A DNA stretch of 64,000 nucleotides from Merdibacter sp965119685 (GCA_965119685.1 OZ221971.1:1054001-1118000); one strand, 5' to 3'; positions 27,252-36,391 are shown, numbered from the stretch's first letter. Notes: a model not told the origin generated them from the sequence alone. Made by a program: numbers and translations.

Positions 27252-28824
27252 GACTTGTCACAATGGTGGAGCCAAAGGGGAAGCAGTCGAACTTGACGGC
27301 TTCCCCTTTAACAAAAGGGTTGCCGTCCTCCCCGTATAGCATGTCCCACGTGACTTCAGTCCTGTCCTCCGAATACCACGACGTCACCACCAGCCCGTCG
27401 TCGGTCAGGTAAATCTTATCGACGAAATACTCCAGCACCTGGTCGCGGGTCTCGGGATTGTCGAAGTCCGCGTGCAGGAACTTCTCGAAGTACGCCTTGA
27501 TGGTGTGCTCGTCCTCGCACAACGCGGCGCGGATGTTCTCGGCCTCGATGGCCTCGTTCAGGGCGCGCTTCTGCTCTTCGAGCTGCACCAGGCGCTCCGT
27601 CACCGTCTCGCTGATGAGGCCCGACTCGATGACCTTCACGAGGTTCGCAAGGCTCTTCTCGACCTCGCGGCGCTTGGCCTCCAAGCCATCCAGGTAGCCC
27701 GTATCGCGGTAGTTCTTCTCGTAGTACGCCGCCGCGTCCACGGCAAGCGACATCAGGTTCTCGGAGTCGTGGAGAATCGACCGGAGAATCATCGTGACAG
27801 CATCCTCCAGCTTCTCCTTGCGCACCTTCTTCAGCGTGCACTGCTTGCGGCGCTGGGCGGAGCAATAGTAGTAGTAATACGTCCGCCCCGTCCCGCTCGT
27901 GCCGGACACGCCCTGCAGGGTGTTCCCGCACTTCCCGCAGTAGACCTTGCCGGTCAGCCAATAGCGCGGAGCGTCGTTCTCATCCATGCCGCGCGCCCGC
28001 TGGGAACCCTTGCGCTTGTTCTCGGCGAACTTCCGCTGCACCTTGTCGAAGGTCTCCTCGTCCACCAGCGCGGGCATGCCGCCCTCGACCACGATGTCGC
28101 CGTGGCGGTACTCGCCGATGTAGGCGCGGTTCTGGAGCATCTTGTTCATCGTCTTCACGCCAAACTTCGCGCCCCGCGTGGTGCGCAGCCCCTGGGCGTT
28201 CATCTCGTCGCAGATTTCCTGCATCGCCTTGCCCGCCGCGTACTCCGCGAACATCCGCTGCACGAACGGAGCGGTGTCCGGGTCCACGACGTACCTCTTC
28301 GTGGACTTGTCCACGCCGTAGCCGAACAGCTTGTGCCCGTTGTAGAGCGCGTGCTGGGCGTTGTAGTCCATGCCTCGCTGGATGTTCTGGGACAGCTGGC
28401 GGCTGTAATACTCCGCCATGGCGTCCATCAGTCCCTCGATGAGCACGCCCTCCGGCCCGTCGGTCGGGATGTTCTCCGCCAGCAGGCGTATCTCGCACCC
28501 GGCGTCGCGGATGGTGCGCTTCGCCATCGCCAGCACGTACTTGTCGCGCCCCAGACGGTCGGTCTTCCACATGATGAGGACGCGGGGACGGATTTTCGCG
28601 ACCTCCGACAGCATCTGCTGGAACCCCGGTCGGTCCTCCGTGGTGCCAGATATGGCCGCGTCCTCGTACTCCTTCACGATTTTGAACCCGTGGGCGTCCG
28701 CCCACGCATGCGCAAGCTCCCGCTGCTGGTCGATGCTCGCCTCGTTCTGCGAATGGGAGGAGAATCGGTAGTAGGCGATGGCGAGATTGTTGTCGTTCAG
28801 CTCGAACTTCTTCTTGCGTGCCAA
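27238..28824 (-). CDS. Large serine recombinase (site-specific integrase)
   Basis: A 528-residue recombinase expected to integrate and excise the element. The N-terminal resolvase domain has the catalytic serine in AIAYYRFSSHSQNEASID and the RPGFQQML and WKTDRLGRD motifs (to about residue 150). The recombinase domain spans about 170-270 (GYGVDKSTKRY onward), and a zinc ribbon has CGKCG near residue 300 and a second Cys pair in YYCSAQRRKQC. A coiled-coil region follows (about 370-430). It lies at the left end of the GC-rich element and is transcribed outward. A TATAAT with the shared TACGCATTT box lies about 75-90 bases upstream. Confidence 0.9.
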   Translation of the reverse strand: MARKKKFELNDNNLAIAYYRFSSHSQNEASIDQQRELAHAWADAHGFKIVKEYEDAAISGTTEDRPGFQQMLSEVAKIRPRVLIMWKTDRLGRDKYVLAMAKRTIRDAGCEIRLLAENIPTDGPEGVLIEGLMDAMAEYYSRQLSQNIQRGMDYNAQHALYNGHKLFGYGVDKSTKRYVVDPDTAPFVQRMFAEYAAGKAMQEICDEMNAQGLRTTRGAKFGVKTMNKMLQNRAYIGEYRHGDIVVEGGMPALVDEETFDKVQRKFAENKRKGSQRARGMDENDAPRYWLTGKVYCGKCGNTLQGVSGTSGTGRTYYYYYCSAQRRKQCTLKKVRKEKLEDAVTMILRSILHDSENLMSLAVDAAAYYEKNYRDTGYLDGLEAKRREVEKSLANLVKVIESGLISETVTERLVQLEEQKRALNEAIEAENIRAALCEDEHTIKAYFEKFLHADFDNPETRDQVLEYFVDKIYLTDDGLVVTSWYSEDRTEVTWDMLYGEDGNPFVKGEAVKFDCFPFGSTIVTSHAMQ

Positions 28825-28889
28825 GCTCTTACCCCCTCCCGTAATTTCTGCTTATATGCATTCATTGCTTTCTCCTTTGGTTGGTTAAT

Positions 28890-28913
28890 TGCGCAAATAC
28901 GCATTTAATTATA
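28890..28913 (-). promoter_or_regulatory. TATAAT and TACGCATTT box ahead of the recombinase
   Basis: On the minus strand TATAAT (28913-28908) is followed at once by AAATGCGTATTTGCGCA, an inverted repeat of TGCG. The same box lies downstream of the -10 in the parA and RHH promoters. A convincing -35 is missing here because the upstream bases are the hsdS terminator stem. Confidence 0.45.
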
Positions 28914-28942
28914 AAGCCCGCCGCCCGAGAGGACGACGGGCT
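28905..28942 (-). terminator. Terminator of the type I restriction operon
   Basis: On the minus strand a 12-base stem with two G-U pairs (28942-28931 with 28926-28915) and a GAGA-complement tetraloop, then TTTATAATT. The T-run is short. Confidence 0.55.
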
Positions 28943-28949
28943 GTTGTGA

Positions 28950-30113
28950 CTATACGAACATCTGCTGGAGCAGACCCTTCTTCAGCTCCTGCCACTTCGC
29001 AAGCTCGTTCTTTGCCTTGATGATGACATCATTAAGGGACGAGAGACAATCATCAATCTTGCGCTGCTCATCTTTATTCGGCAATAGCAATGGCATCTCC
29101 ATGATATGCTTCTTGTCACCACGAGGCATCTTTGAACCTTTTGCCGCAGACATGACGTAGCGGACAAAAGCATCCGACGCGATTAGCCAATACAAATACC
29201 CCGGCTCTACACTTGTCGGATGAAATACGAGGACATCGGTGCTACAAGTTCCTTTGCGGTCTGCCAGCCAAGCCTTCTTGAGGTACGGACGAATATTTGA
29301 CATCAATGTGTCGCCAGGATGATACAAGGTCCCAGAGCCATCGGCGTTAGAATTATCGAAGGTCACACCTCCGAAATCCTTCAGCATGTTCTCAGTTCCA
29401 ACGAAGTTTGCCCCTTCACTGCGCTGTCTTTCGTACATGCATATATCGCCCAGTGTCTTTTCCTCCCAATCCGGGAAGTCCGACCCGTCGTCAGCCTTGA
29501 ACCTGACCTCCTGGCTGAACAGCTTCTGCATCACGCCCTTCTTGCGCTTCTCCCATGCGGCGACCTCCGCCTCCTGTGCGGCAATAACGTCATCGACGGC
29601 AGAAAGCAGGTCGGCAATCTTGCGCTGCTCGGAAGGAGAAGGAACTGCAATGGTTTGCTGATAAAGCTCTTCCCAATCCACATTACGTCTGCACTGACTT
29701 GCGCCCACAGTGGTTGCATCATAGAAGAATTTTCGAGCCGCATGGCGCTTTACCCAAGCACTCATAAATTCGGTGAGGCAACCAACAATGTGAAATGTCT
29801 TGTACGCTGGGGAAACAATCCCATGTTCAAAACGAGTATTTACGTTTGCATTTCCAAGATGCAAGTTCTGCATCGAAAGAATGAGCGCACCTTTGGTTAT
29901 CTTTTTGTAACCAATATTGCTTGCCCCTCGTTGGTGGCCAAAAAATTCTGAATTTAAGTACATTCCGTCAATCGCGCATGACAGCAGTACGTCTTCATTT
30001 TCAGTAGTAGTTCTATCATTAAACTCCTCAACAACGGAACCAAAAGTGCGGAACGTCCAGTCCGGGAAATCAGACCCGTCATCAGCCTTGAATCTCAGTT
30101 TCGGTACTCCCAT
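28950..30113 (-). CDS. hsdS: Type I restriction specificity subunit HsdS
   Basis: A 387-residue specificity subunit that sets the DNA sequence recognised by the HsdM/HsdR complex. It has two target recognition domains, each opening with RFKADDGSDFPDW and closed by a helical conserved region: EQRKIADLLSAVDDVIAAQE (about 175) and EQRKIDDCLSSLNDVI (about 355). The start ATG follows AAGGAGG and lies 2 bases after the stop of the preceding unknown gene, so translation is coupled to it. The duplicated segment at the head of both halves could permit exchange of recognition domains by recombination. Confidence 0.92.
   Translation of the reverse strand: MGVPKLRFKADDGSDFPDWTFRTFGSVVEEFNDRTTTENEDVLLSCAIDGMYLNSEFFGHQRGASNIGYKKITKGALILSMQNLHLGNANVNTRFEHGIVSPAYKTFHIVGCLTEFMSAWVKRHAARKFFYDATTVGASQCRRNVDWEELYQQTIAVPSPSEQRKIADLLSAVDDVIAAQEAEVAAWEKRKKGVMQKLFSQEVRFKADDGSDFPDWEEKTLGDICMYERQRSEGANFVGTENMLKDFGGVTFDNSNADGSGTLYHPGDTLMSNIRPYLKKAWLADRKGTCSTDVLVFHPTSVEPGYLYWLIASDAFVRYVMSAAKGSKMPRGDKKHIMEMPLLLPNKDEQRKIDDCLSSLNDVIIKAKNELAKWQELKKGLLQQMFV
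29467..29508. repeat. Internal copy of the hsdS repeat
   Basis: About 42 bases encoding FPDW and RFKADDGSD of the second recognition domain. They match 30056-30097 at most positions; the copies are direct repeats about 590 bases apart. Confidence 0.75.
30056..30097. repeat. 5' copy of the hsdS repeat
   Basis: The partner of 29467-29508, at the very start of hsdS. Recombination between such repeats, or with another hsdS, would swap or delete a recognition domain. Confidence 0.75.
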
Positions 30114-30115
30114 GT

Positions 30116-30973
30116 CTACACCTCCTTCAGAACCAAATGAATGTACATTTCGAATACTGCCAGCAGGAACAAATCTTCCATCGTGTCTATGGTTTCCCCC
30201 GCATATCCTCCCGGTGCTCCATACTCTTTATCCGAATCGTCATCCCCGCTGCCGTATATTGCAACGTACTGCGCAAGGACCGTCGCAAACTGGCACGCTT
30301 CGTTTTCCGGCGCCCCCTTGAACCCGTACTTGCGCTCAAGGGCAGAAATGGGGTGCTCGGGACCGTCGCCCCGGAACGATTCGCTTAATACGTCCGTGAT
30401 ACAGCTTTCATAAGACGAGGTGCCGTCAAAGTTCGCGGCGAGCGGACCGGTCATATATGAAGGACGATAATTGATTCGCTCGACGGGAATCTTCTCTCCG
30501 CCGTAGTATTCGAGGCTGCGCAGCACGTACTTGCCTCCGTCATAGAACGGAGACTCATCTCCAGGAAAACGCGTGCGCAAGACTTCCTCCACCGCTTCAA
30601 TGCACCGTCCGAAGAGCCCCTTCTCCTCCTTGACGCGCAAATCCAGTCCGCAGTATTCGAGAACACGGTTCTGTGTTTCGAGCGTCATGCAGCAAAACTC
30701 GCGGTACATCTCGCGCGAATAGTAATACAGATCGTTATGCATTGCCGCCATCGCGCACAAAGGAATCAGGCCGCGGTCGGCGTAATGCTTCGATATGAAG
30801 GAAACCGCCTGCGACTTCACCCCTTCAGCATGACGTCGCTCGTCGCGCTCGTCCTGACGCCGCTCGAATCTCTCCATGCGTCCGCTTTGCCACAACTGCA
30901 GGCCCGCAATCACAACGGTCACGATGAGGGAAATTGAGGCGCAAATTATGCTTATCCAATCTGAACAGGTCAA
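30116..30973 (-). CDS. Membrane-anchored protein of unknown function inside the hsd operon
   Basis: A 285-residue protein with one N-terminal membrane span (about residues 8-25, CASISLIVTVVIAGLQL), then a strongly charged linker (ERFERRQDERDERRHAEG) and a soluble, mainly helical C-terminal domain. It starts with TTG, 7 bases after GAGGAGG, only 14 bases after hsdM, and ends 2 bases before hsdS. It is therefore a true operon member, though not one of the known restriction subunits. The layout recalls single-span effector or sensor proteins of defense islands. I do not recognise a catalytic motif. Confidence 0.7.
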   Translation of the reverse strand: MTCSDWISIICASISLIVTVVIAGLQLWQSGRMERFERRQDERDERRHAEGVKSQAVSFISKHYADRGLIPLCAMAAMHNDLYYYSREMYREFCCMTLETQNRVLEYCGLDLRVKEEKGLFGRCIEAVEEVLRTRFPGDESPFYDGGKYVLRSLEYYGGEKIPVERINYRPSYMTGPLAANFDGTSSYESCITDVLSESFRGDGPEHPISALERKYGFKGAPENEACQFATVLAQYVAIYGSGDDDSDKEYGAPGGYAGETIDTMEDLFLLAVFEMYIHLVLKEV

Positions 30974-30987
30974 TTACGCCCCTCCTC

Positions 30988-32562
30988 TCAAAGCCCCAGC
31001 TGGCGCAGCATCGACTCCGCCTTGTCGATAGCGGCCTTCTTCTCGGCTCCGATACGCTCCAAATCCGCCCGCACGGCCTCAAGGTCCACAGGCTTCTCTT
31101 CCTCGAACGTATCCACGTAACGCGGGATGTTGAGGTTCCAGCCGTTCGCCTCAATCTCGGCCATGTCGGCCACATGGGCGAACTTGTCCACGTCCTCGCG
31201 CTTCATGTAGGCGTCGACAATCTTCTGGATGTGCTCGTCCTCCAGCGTGTTCTGGTTCTTGCCCGGCTTGAACTCCTTGCTCGCGTCGATGAACAGCACG
31301 TTGCCGCTGTTGCCGTTGCGCTTCGTCTTCAGCACCAGCAGGCACACCGGGATAGGCGTGCCGTGGAACAGGTTCGGGGCGAGGCCGATGACCGCATCGA
31401 GCCTGTTCAGGTCCTTCACGATGTACTTGCGGATGACCTCCTCGGCACCGCCGCGGAACAGCACGCCGTGGGGCAGCAGCACCGCGACGCGCCCGTCATC
31501 GTCGTCCATGTGGTAAATCATGTGCTCCACGAACGCGTAGTCGGCATGGGACTTCGGCGGCAGCTTGCCCGCGCCCGAATACCTCGGGTCGTCCAGCAGC
31601 GCCGGGTTCGCGTCGTACTTCAGCGAGTAGGGCGGGTTGCACACCTGAACGGTCATCTTCACGTCGCCGTACTTGTCCTCGCGCAGCGTGTCGCCCTTGT
31701 AGATGTCGAAGTTCTGGTAATCAACGCCGTGCATCAGCATGTTCATGCGGGCGAGGTTGTACGTGGTGGCGTTGTTCTCTTGCCCGTAGAAGTGACCGAC
31801 GCGCCCGGTCGTGAGGTGCTTCTGCACCTCCAGAAGCATGGACGCCGAGCCGCAGGTGCAGTCGCCCACCGTCTTCGCCTCATCCAGACCGACGGTCGCC
31901 AGCGTTGCTACCAGCTTCGACGGTCCCGTAGGCGTGAAGAACTCGCCGCTCTTCTTGCCCGCGTCCGATGCGAACAGGCCGATGAGAATCATGTACGCCG
32001 TGCCCAGCACGTCGAACTGCGAATCCGACAGGCTGAAGTCAATCTCGCTGATTTTCACGATGACCTTCGAGATGAGGGCCGTCCGCTCGGCAACGGTATC
32101 GCCCAAATCGGGGTCCTGCAGCTTCATGTCGTTGAACAGACCGCTGAACGCAGCCTCGGACGCCTGCCCCATAGTGGAGCCGGTCAGCTCGTTCACCGCG
32201 CGCTCGTAGTCCTCGACGCTGAACTTGTCCGCGTCATCCGCCGGGCGGACAATCTTGCGCACAAGCTCCCGAAACAGGTTCTCGGGCTTGATGATGTAGC
32301 CCAGATGCTCGATAGACCACTGCTCGACAACCGGGCGATAGTCCGCATCGGAGAACGCCTGCTCGTAGGTCAGCCCGTCCTCCTTCAGAATCTCCTGCAT
32401 GTACTCCTCGGTACGCTCCGACAGGTAGCTGTAGAAAATCGTCCCCAGAATGTAGTTCCTGAACTTCGTGGAATCCATGTTCCCGCGCAGGTCGTTCGCG
32501 ATGGCCCAGAGCTTCTGGGAAAGCTCGCTCGCCTGCGCCTGGTATTTCGCAGAGTCAATCAT
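30988..32562 (-). CDS. hsdM: Type I restriction methylase subunit HsdM
   Basis: A 524-residue N6-adenine DNA methyltransferase. The N-terminal helical HsdM domain (to about residue 155) precedes the Rossmann-type catalytic domain. The AdoMet motif region reads CTCGSASMLLEV (235-246), and the catalytic motif IV is NPPY at 309-312. GEFFTP near 206 is a further family marker. It starts 4 bases after hsdR ends (TAA/TGA spacing), and with HsdS it methylates the recognition site that protects the host. Confidence 0.95.
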   Translation of the reverse strand: MIDSAKYQAQASELSQKLWAIANDLRGNMDSTKFRNYILGTIFYSYLSERTEEYMQEILKEDGLTYEQAFSDADYRPVVEQWSIEHLGYIIKPENLFRELVRKIVRPADDADKFSVEDYERAVNELTGSTMGQASEAAFSGLFNDMKLQDPDLGDTVAERTALISKVIVKISEIDFSLSDSQFDVLGTAYMILIGLFASDAGKKSGEFFTPTGPSKLVATLATVGLDEAKTVGDCTCGSASMLLEVQKHLTTGRVGHFYGQENNATTYNLARMNMLMHGVDYQNFDIYKGDTLREDKYGDVKMTVQVCNPPYSLKYDANPALLDDPRYSGAGKLPPKSHADYAFVEHMIYHMDDDDGRVAVLLPHGVLFRGGAEEVIRKYIVKDLNRLDAVIGLAPNLFHGTPIPVCLLVLKTKRNGNSGNVLFIDASKEFKPGKNQNTLEDEHIQKIVDAYMKREDVDKFAHVADMAEIEANGWNLNIPRYVDTFEEEKPVDLEAVRADLERIGAEKKAAIDKAESMLRQLGL

Positions 32563-32566
32563 GTTC

Positions 32567-35419
32567 TTATTCTCCTTCTGCCTTGTAGCGGCTATATGTG
32601 TTCACGACGAACTCCTTGATGGCGCCCGTCATCTTCGTAATCTTCAGAAGCCCCATGCGGTACGCGGCCAGCCTCCTGCGGATTGCCTCCTCGGAAATGC
32701 TCCCGCCGAAGGTGTACTCCGAGAAGACCTCCAGCACGTCCTTCGCATCAAGCCCGTTGTCATAGGCGAAGGACTCAATCTCGGCCTGCAGGCTCTCGCG
32801 CTCGAACTGCTCGTATGCCTGCTGGATGTCCGCGTCCTCCGGCAAATCGTAGAAGCGCGTGCGGATGAACGCCTCCATGATGTCCTTCTTCGCGCGGAGC
32901 GCATCGTTGTCCGAGCGCTCAATCTCGCGCATCACCAGGTCGATGTCCCGCGCCCGCTCCTCATCGGACTTCTCGGCGTCATGCGCCGACTTCAGCAGGC
33001 TCAGGATGTACATCACGTTGATGCGGTCGGTCCGCACCAGCTCCACGTCGAAATCGACGTCGACGGGCACGGGAACCTTCGGGTCCCTCTTCTTCGCCTC
33101 GTCGTGGTAGTAGAGGTACCAGCTCTTGTAGCCCTCGTACTCCTCATCGTCCAGCACGACGGACAGGTCGGCCCAGTCGAACTTGCCGAAGGTCTTCAGC
33201 GTCGCCAGCGTACCGGACAGCGAGCGGAACGCCACGACGAACTGACGGATGTCGCCCTCGCTCTGGAGCTGCCCCGCATCGTCGACGGTTTGAGCCGCCT
33301 TGCGCAGCGCGGGCACCTGGTTCACCCACCTGTTCACGTAATACTCGTAGCTCTCCAGCAGGTACTCGTTCGGGTCCCCGTCGCCCGAGAACAGCCGCAG
33401 CGCGTCGTCCTGCGCCCGCTTGATGTCGCGGTACGACACAATCTGGCCGAACTGCTTCGTCACCTTGTCGACGCGGTTCGTGCGGCTGTACGCCTGCACC
33501 AGCGTGTGCCAGATGAGGTTCTTGTCCAGATACAGCGTGTTCAGAGGCTTGGCGTCGAACCCGGTGAGCATCATGTTGACCACCAGCAGGATGTCCACCT
33601 GCGGAAGGTCCTTCTGCTTCATGCGCCGCGTGATGTCCTTGCGGTACGCATCGAAGGAATCCGGCGCGAAGGACGTGCCGAACATCGCGTTGTAGTCGTC
33701 CATGCAGCGGCCCAGAAGCTCCTGGGAGTGCTCGTCGCCGCCCTCGTCCATGTCCTCGTTGGCCTGGTACGTGAATATGGCGGCCACGCGGTAGCGCTCG
33801 GCCTCCGGCCTCGCCTCGTTCAGCTCCTTGAACGCGTCGTAATACTTCCCGAGCGTCTTGATGGAATCGACCGCGAACAGCGCCGTGTAGATGTCCTTTC
33901 CCTGCGGGTGGACATGCTGCTCGTGATGCTCGAAGATGTCCTCCGCGATGACGCGGATGCGCTCGTCGTCATGATACAGGGCGTCCAAATCGAGGTTGTG
34001 GCGGCGACAGTAATCCGGGTCGCCCAGGCGCTCAGGGTCGATGCCGTTCGCGGCGACCTGCTTCGCGAAAATCGTCCGCTGGTACTCGACGGAGAACCGC
34101 AGGACGTTACCGTCCGCTATGGCGTCCTTAATCATGTAGCGGTGCAGGCAGGCATCCAGCTTCGAGCCGGCATAGAACACGTCGGCGGTCGTCCTGCCGT
34201 CCTTGCCCTTGTTTATGTCGCCGTGCATCTTGCCGAACTGGCTGCGGTGGCACTCGTCGATGATGAACACGACCTTCTTGTCGCGGTACGAATCCATCAG
34301 CGCCTCGTAGCGCTTGCTCTTGACCGCGTTCGCCATCTTCTGGATGGTCGTCACGATGAGCTTGCGGTCCGCCTGCTTCAGCTGCTTCACCAGCACGGCG
34401 GTCGAGTCCGAGCCGTCAACGCAGTCCTTCTCGAACGAGTTGTACTCGTCCACGGTCTGGTCGTCGAGGTCCTTGCGGTCAATCAGGAAGATGACCTTGT
34501 CGACCCTCGGCTCATCGCGCAGAAGCTGCGCCAGCTTGAAGGACGTGAGCGTCTTGCCCGAACCAGTGCATGCGAAGACGTACCCGTTCTGGTTCGACTC
34601 CAGCACGCGCCGCTTCGCCGCCTTCACGGCGAAAATCTGGTACGGCCGCATGACCATCAGCACCGGCTCGGTGGTCTTGATGACCATGTACTTATCCAGC
34701 ATCTCCGTGATGGTCGAGCGCCGCAGGAACTCGGCAGTGAACTCGTCCAGCTTGTTGATGCGCTTGTTGTTCTCGTCCGTCCAGAAGAACACCAGGCTCT
34801 TCAGAATCGGATTGTAGACGCCGCCGTCCATCTCGTTCTCGTTGCAGAAATACTTCGTCTGCACCGAATTCGACACGACGAACAGCTGCAAATAGCGGAA
34901 CAACCCCTTGAACGAGAACTTGCGGTAGCGGTTAATCTGGTTTATCGCCTCGTTTATCTCCACGCCGGGGCGCTTCAGCTCAATCTGGACCAGCGGAAGG
35001 CCGTTGATGAGAATCGTCACATCGTAACGGTTCTTGTACGAAACGTCGTCCTTGTGGTCCTTGTCCATCGTGACCTGGTGCGTCACCTGGTAGATGTTGC
35101 GGTCGGTATCGGAGCTGAAGAAATCCAGATACACGGTCCGACCGTTATCCAGCGTCAGGACGTACTTGTCGCGCAGAATCTTCGCGGACTCGTAGACGCT
35201 GTGGTTGTCCACATGAATCATCACGCGGCCGAACTCCGCGTCCGAAAAAGACGCCTCGCCCTTCGCCTCGACCAGCTTGGCAGCGTTGAACACAGCGAGC
35301 TGCTCACGGAAGTTGGTGACGACATCATCGTAATCCGTCATTGCGACGAACTTATAGCCGATGCTCTCAAGCCTGTCTATGAACAGGTTCTCGACATCGT
35401 ATTCTGATATATGAGCCAT
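32567..35419 (-). CDS. hsdR: Type I restriction endonuclease subunit HsdR
   Basis: A 950-residue restriction and translocation subunit. The N-terminal PD-(D/E)xK nuclease has Asp133 and the QIELKRPG motif (Glu147, Lys149). The SF2 translocase follows, with Walker A CTGSGKT (284-290), the DECHR box near 382, and later helicase motifs such as TGFDAKPLNTLYLD near 640. The C-terminal helical domain binds the methylase core. GGGAGG precedes ATG by 8 bases. No frameshift is present, so the enzyme should be active. It is the first hsd gene of the operon and follows the RHH gene by 15 bases. Confidence 0.95.
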   Translation of the reverse strand: MAHISEYDVENLFIDRLESIGYKFVAMTDYDDVVTNFREQLAVFNAAKLVEAKGEASFSDAEFGRVMIHVDNHSVYESAKILRDKYVLTLDNGRTVYLDFFSSDTDRNIYQVTHQVTMDKDHKDDVSYKNRYDVTILINGLPLVQIELKRPGVEINEAINQINRYRKFSFKGLFRYLQLFVVSNSVQTKYFCNENEMDGGVYNPILKSLVFFWTDENNKRINKLDEFTAEFLRRSTITEMLDKYMVIKTTEPVLMVMRPYQIFAVKAAKRRVLESNQNGYVFACTGSGKTLTSFKLAQLLRDEPRVDKVIFLIDRKDLDDQTVDEYNSFEKDCVDGSDSTAVLVKQLKQADRKLIVTTIQKMANAVKSKRYEALMDSYRDKKVVFIIDECHRSQFGKMHGDINKGKDGRTTADVFYAGSKLDACLHRYMIKDAIADGNVLRFSVEYQRTIFAKQVAANGIDPERLGDPDYCRRHNLDLDALYHDDERIRVIAEDIFEHHEQHVHPQGKDIYTALFAVDSIKTLGKYYDAFKELNEARPEAERYRVAAIFTYQANEDMDEGGDEHSQELLGRCMDDYNAMFGTSFAPDSFDAYRKDITRRMKQKDLPQVDILLVVNMMLTGFDAKPLNTLYLDKNLIWHTLVQAYSRTNRVDKVTKQFGQIVSYRDIKRAQDDALRLFSGDGDPNEYLLESYEYYVNRWVNQVPALRKAAQTVDDAGQLQSEGDIRQFVVAFRSLSGTLATLKTFGKFDWADLSVVLDDEEYEGYKSWYLYYHDEAKKRDPKVPVPVDVDFDVELVRTDRINVMYILSLLKSAHDAEKSDEERARDIDLVMREIERSDNDALRAKKDIMEAFIRTRFYDLPEDADIQQAYEQFERESLQAEIESFAYDNGLDAKDVLEVFSEYTFGGSISEEAIRRRLAAYRMGLLKITKMTGAIKEFVVNTYSRYKAEGE

Positions 35420-35434
35420 AGGCCGCCACCTCCC

Positions 35435-35665
35435 TTACTTGTCTTCTCTGTGTTCCGCGACCCACTCGTGGATAATCGCGGCAATCGTCGTCTCGCGCTC
35501 CGCCGCCATCATCTTCAGCGCCTTCTTGTCGCTCACCGTAAGCGACAGCGAGAGCGTGGTGCGCTTCTCGTCCTCGGCGGGCGCAGCGTCCGCCGAAACC
35601 GTCTTCTCTATCTTCCTCTGCTCGGCCTCGCGGTCGGCAGCATACTTCTCGAACATGTTCGCCAT
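35435..35665 (-). CDS. Small ribbon-helix-helix DNA-binding protein
   Basis: A 76-residue protein. The last 40 residues (RTTLSLSLTVSDKKALKMMA) have the beta-strand plus two-helix pattern of CopG/ParG-type proteins; the N-terminal half is flexible and acidic. I start at ATG 35665, 7 bases after AAAGGAGG. It lies 90 bases downstream of parA and 15 bases upstream of hsdR, so it may be both a ParA partner for segregation and a repressor of the hsd operon. The promoter at 35687-35730 directly precedes it. Confidence 0.65.
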   Translation of the reverse strand: MANMFEKYAADREAEQRKIEKTVSADAAPAEDEKRTTLSLSLTVSDKKALKMMAAERETTIAAIIHEWVAEHREDK

Positions 35666-35686
35666 AGCTCGACCTCCTTTAATCAT

Positions 35687-35730
35687 TTACGCATTTGTAC
35701 AATTATACACCTTGTGCCTCGATTTGTCCA
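35687..35730 (-). promoter_or_regulatory. Promoter of the RHH-hsd operon with TACGCATTT box
   Basis: On the minus strand TGGACA (35730-35725), 17 bases and TATAAT (35707-35702), then AAATGCGTAA (35696-35687) over the transcription start region. The same arrangement occurs ahead of parA. Confidence 0.65.
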
Positions 35731-35755
35731 TACGGAACACGGCTCTGACCTGCGG

Positions 35756-36313
35756 TTATTCCCTCGGGAACCCCGCAGCCTCGCGCACCGTGTCCACCAG
35801 GGCGCGCGTCGCCCTCGCGGCCTTGCCCCTGCGGTCGAACTCGACCACGGACACGCCTGCAGCGCCCGCCTGCACGAACGCCTCGGACTGGGGAAGCGTG
35901 ACCACCGTCTGGTCGCCCGCAAGCCCCTCGAACCACTCCATGAAGTCGCGGGACGCCTTGAAGCGGTTCCACCCGTTCATCACGTAGACAATCTTCGCCC
36001 GGCTGTGCTTGAACACCGCCTTGCGCATGCGCATCAGCGGCTCGATGTCCCTCGACGTGGTGCGGGTGGGGATGACCACCACGTCCGCCTCCCTCAGCCA
36101 TTCCGACAGCGCCTCCTGGAGCGCCCCCGGCGTGTCCACCACGGCGACCTGCGCGCCGTCCGCCTCGCGGGTGCGGTGCAGGGTGCCGCCCTGGGCGTCC
36201 AGGTCGTAGAAGCTCACGGGGATGCCGGAGCGCTCGAAGGAGAATGCTATCTCGTCGGCGACCAGGGACTTGCCCACGCCGCCCTTCTGGTTGCACACCA
36301 GAATCGTCTTCAT
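35756..36313 (-). CDS. ParA-family partition ATPase
   Basis: A 185-residue Walker-type ATPase. The deviant Walker A KGGVGKS lies near residue 12, Walker A' is FYDLDAQGG near 38 and Walker B is VAVVDTPGAL near 60. Such short ParA proteins work with a small ribbon-helix-helix centromere-binding partner to segregate plasmids, and the next gene encodes one. I start at ATG 36313, 5 bases after GAGGTGA; a GTG three codons upstream is possible. A partition system in a chromosomal element implies a replicating circular stage. Confidence 0.82.
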   Translation of the reverse strand: MKTILVCNQKGGVGKSLVADEIAFSFERSGIPVSFYDLDAQGGTLHRTREADGAQVAVVDTPGALQEALSEWLREADVVVIPTRTTSRDIEPLMRMRKAVFKHSRAKIVYVMNGWNRFKASRDFMEWFEGLAGDQTVVTLPQSEAFVQAGAAGVSVVEFDRRGKAARATRALVDTVREAAGFPRE

Positions 36314-36343
36314 ATCGCTCACCTCGCTATATATTTAATCAAT

Positions 36344-36391
36344 TACGCATTTCCATATTTAATTATAAGCCCGCGAGAAGCGCCGTTCAAC
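36344..36391 (-). promoter_or_regulatory. Promoter of parA with TACGCATTT box
   Basis: On the minus strand TTGAAC (36391-36386), exactly 17 bases and TATAAT (36368-36363), then AAATGCGTAA (36353-36344) between the -10 and the gene. The 250 bases to the right (36392-36641) hold no gene that I can support. Confidence 0.65.

Noticed and set aside
32468..35407. A 979-codon plus-strand open frame opposite hsdR, and similar long frames opposite the recombinase, hsdM and helicase genes
   Set aside because: They are by-products of GC-rich third positions in the real genes. They have no ribosome sites and give Val/Leu/Arg/His-rich products without motifs.
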